NCBI GenBank assembly: GCA_003509235.1
Contig: DONH01000278.1
Span: 1-6,633 of the forward strand
Source of the DNA: Planctomycetaceae bacterium
GTDB taxonomy: Bacteria > Planctomycetota > Planctomycetia > Pirellulales > UBA1268
Length of the DNA stretch: 6,633 nt
Reading direction: 5' to 3'
Part shown: positions 6,213-6,633 of the stretch, in pieces
Layout: each line of letters begins with the position of its first letter
Position numbering within the stretch: position 1 is the stretch's first letter
Program-made: the position numbers and the translations under genes
The notes under the pieces: generated by a model
What the model was told of the DNA's origin: nothing
Databases searched by the model: none
Seen by the model: the letters and a program-made list of their open reading frames with translations, nothing else

Positions 6213-6240
6213 TTGCTCGCGTGCGTATTCCCTGTACAAT
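6213..6240 (+). promoter_or_regulatory. Sigma70-like promoter candidate for the repeat-protein gene
   Basis: TACAAT at 6235-6240 matches five of six -10 positions. A poor -35, TTGCTC at 6213-6218, lies 16 bases upstream. A transcript would start near 6247, giving a leader of about 55 bases to the ATG at 6303 or about 30 bases to the in-frame ATG at 6279. The 119-base gap after the preceding gene fits an independent promoter. Confidence 0.3.
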
Positions 6241-6302
6241 ACGTCGTCTTCTCATTCTGTGCCGAGGGTTTATTCAGCATGCCGAAGAGGCCAAGGTGTT
6301 CA

Positions 6303-6633
6303 ATGAAATTGTTTGTGATTTTTTCCAGATTGTGTTTCCTCCCTTTGATTTATTCGCTTGTAATTTCGTGTGCCTTTGAAGCAACAGTCACGGCGACGAC
6401 CCCAGAAACAATCGAAAACGCAATTACGAAAGCGTCGCGTTATTTGCGTGAGCAAGGTCAACAGCCGGATGGAAGTTTCTCGCCTCAAAGTGGTCCAGCA
6501 GTAACGGCTCTCGCAATAGCGGCACTTGTTCGAACCGGAACGTCTGCCGATAGTCCGATGGTGTTACGAGCAGTTCAATACGTTCTTACGTTTCAACAAT
6601 CAGATGGTGGGATTTATCAGCGTGACTCAGCTA
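6303..6633 (+). CDS. Exported prenyltransferase/squalene-oxidase-repeat protein, N-terminal 110 codons (3' end outside window)
   Basis: An open frame runs from ATG 6303 to the window edge. Residues 1-23 (basic start, LCFLPLIYSLVIS, Cys23) form an export signal. LVISC (19-23) fits a lipobox, so it may be a lipoprotein; otherwise signal peptidase I could cut after AFEA (24-27). From about 37 on, the mature part shows alpha/alpha-barrel repeats of the squalene-hopene-cyclase/prenyltransferase superfamily: a helix ENAITKASRYLREQ ending in QQPDGSF (53-59), a helix GPAVTALAIAALVRTG (64-79), then a second unit AVQYVLTFQQSDGGIY (90-105). The QxxDG(S/G) turns are the family's QW-like motif. Too little is present to see a DxDD catalytic motif; in exported proteins of this kind a cyclase activity is not assured, and a binding or scaffold role is equally possible. 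AAGG (6293-6296) is well placed for ATG 6303; the in-frame ATG at 6279, preceded by GAGGG, would add MPKRPRCS. Confidence 0.87.
   Translation, partial: MKLFVIFSRLCFLPLIYSLVISCAFEATVTATTPETIENAITKASRYLREQGQQPDGSFSPQSGPAVTALAIAALVRTGTSADSPMVLRAVQYVLTFQQSDGGIYQRDSA

Noticed and set aside
6204..6226. ACGCA/TGCGT stem as a terminator after the 205-residue gene
   Set aside because: It has five pairs around a 13-base loop and no downstream T-run; it overlaps the promoter candidate and is likely chance.
6197..6379. Plus-strand 60-codon frame spanning the start of the repeat protein
   Set aside because: It is in a different frame from the clear signal peptide and repeat protein starting at 6303 and has no supporting features.

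Overview
The window reads as an ordinary chromosomal stretch from a Planctomycetota bacterium, possibly of the Pirellulales type. This is inferred from three things. There is an Omp85/BamA protein with a long Pro/Gln/Gly-rich insertion and no skp or lpxD neighbour. A YrdC (Sua5-like) domain is fused to a low-molecular-weight phosphatase. At the right edge a secreted squalene-hopene-cyclase-type repeat protein begins. Base composition is balanced, and most starts lack a clear Shine-Dalgarno sequence. I see no insertion sequence, phage gene, CRISPR array, tRNA or rRNA.

Layout, left to right. (1) Bases 1-168 (+) are the last 55 codons of an HI0933/YhiN-family flavoprotein. (2) Bases 178-3285 (-) hold bamA, convergent with gene 1 and separated from it by only nine bases. 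It encodes a signal peptide, about five POTRA domains, a roughly 190-residue low-complexity insertion and the 16-stranded-type barrel with its RGF loop motif. (3) Bases 3286-3604 are a divergent intergenic region with a perfect 8-bp inverted repeat. (4) Bases 3605-4750 (+) encode a YrdC-like domain fused to a YwlE-like phosphatase. (5) Bases 4836-5297 (+) are rpiB. (6) Bases 5566-6183 (+) encode a 205-residue protein I do not recognise. (7) Bases 6303-6633 (+) are the 5' end of an exported prenyltransferase/squalene-oxidase-repeat protein cut by the window edge.

How the genes relate. bamA builds the outer membrane and appears to be transcribed alone. The YrdC-phosphatase fusion and rpiB keep the order ywlC - ywlE - ywlF (rpiB) known from Bacillus subtilis, with the first two fused, so they are likely co-transcribed. 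The phosphatase half carries the threonine in its P-loop that marks YwlE-type protein-arginine phosphatases. The YrdC half keeps its fold landmarks but seems to have lost most of the residues that define an active threonylcarbamoyl-AMP synthase. That combination is the most interesting thing here. I found no evidence of a wholly new multi-gene system.
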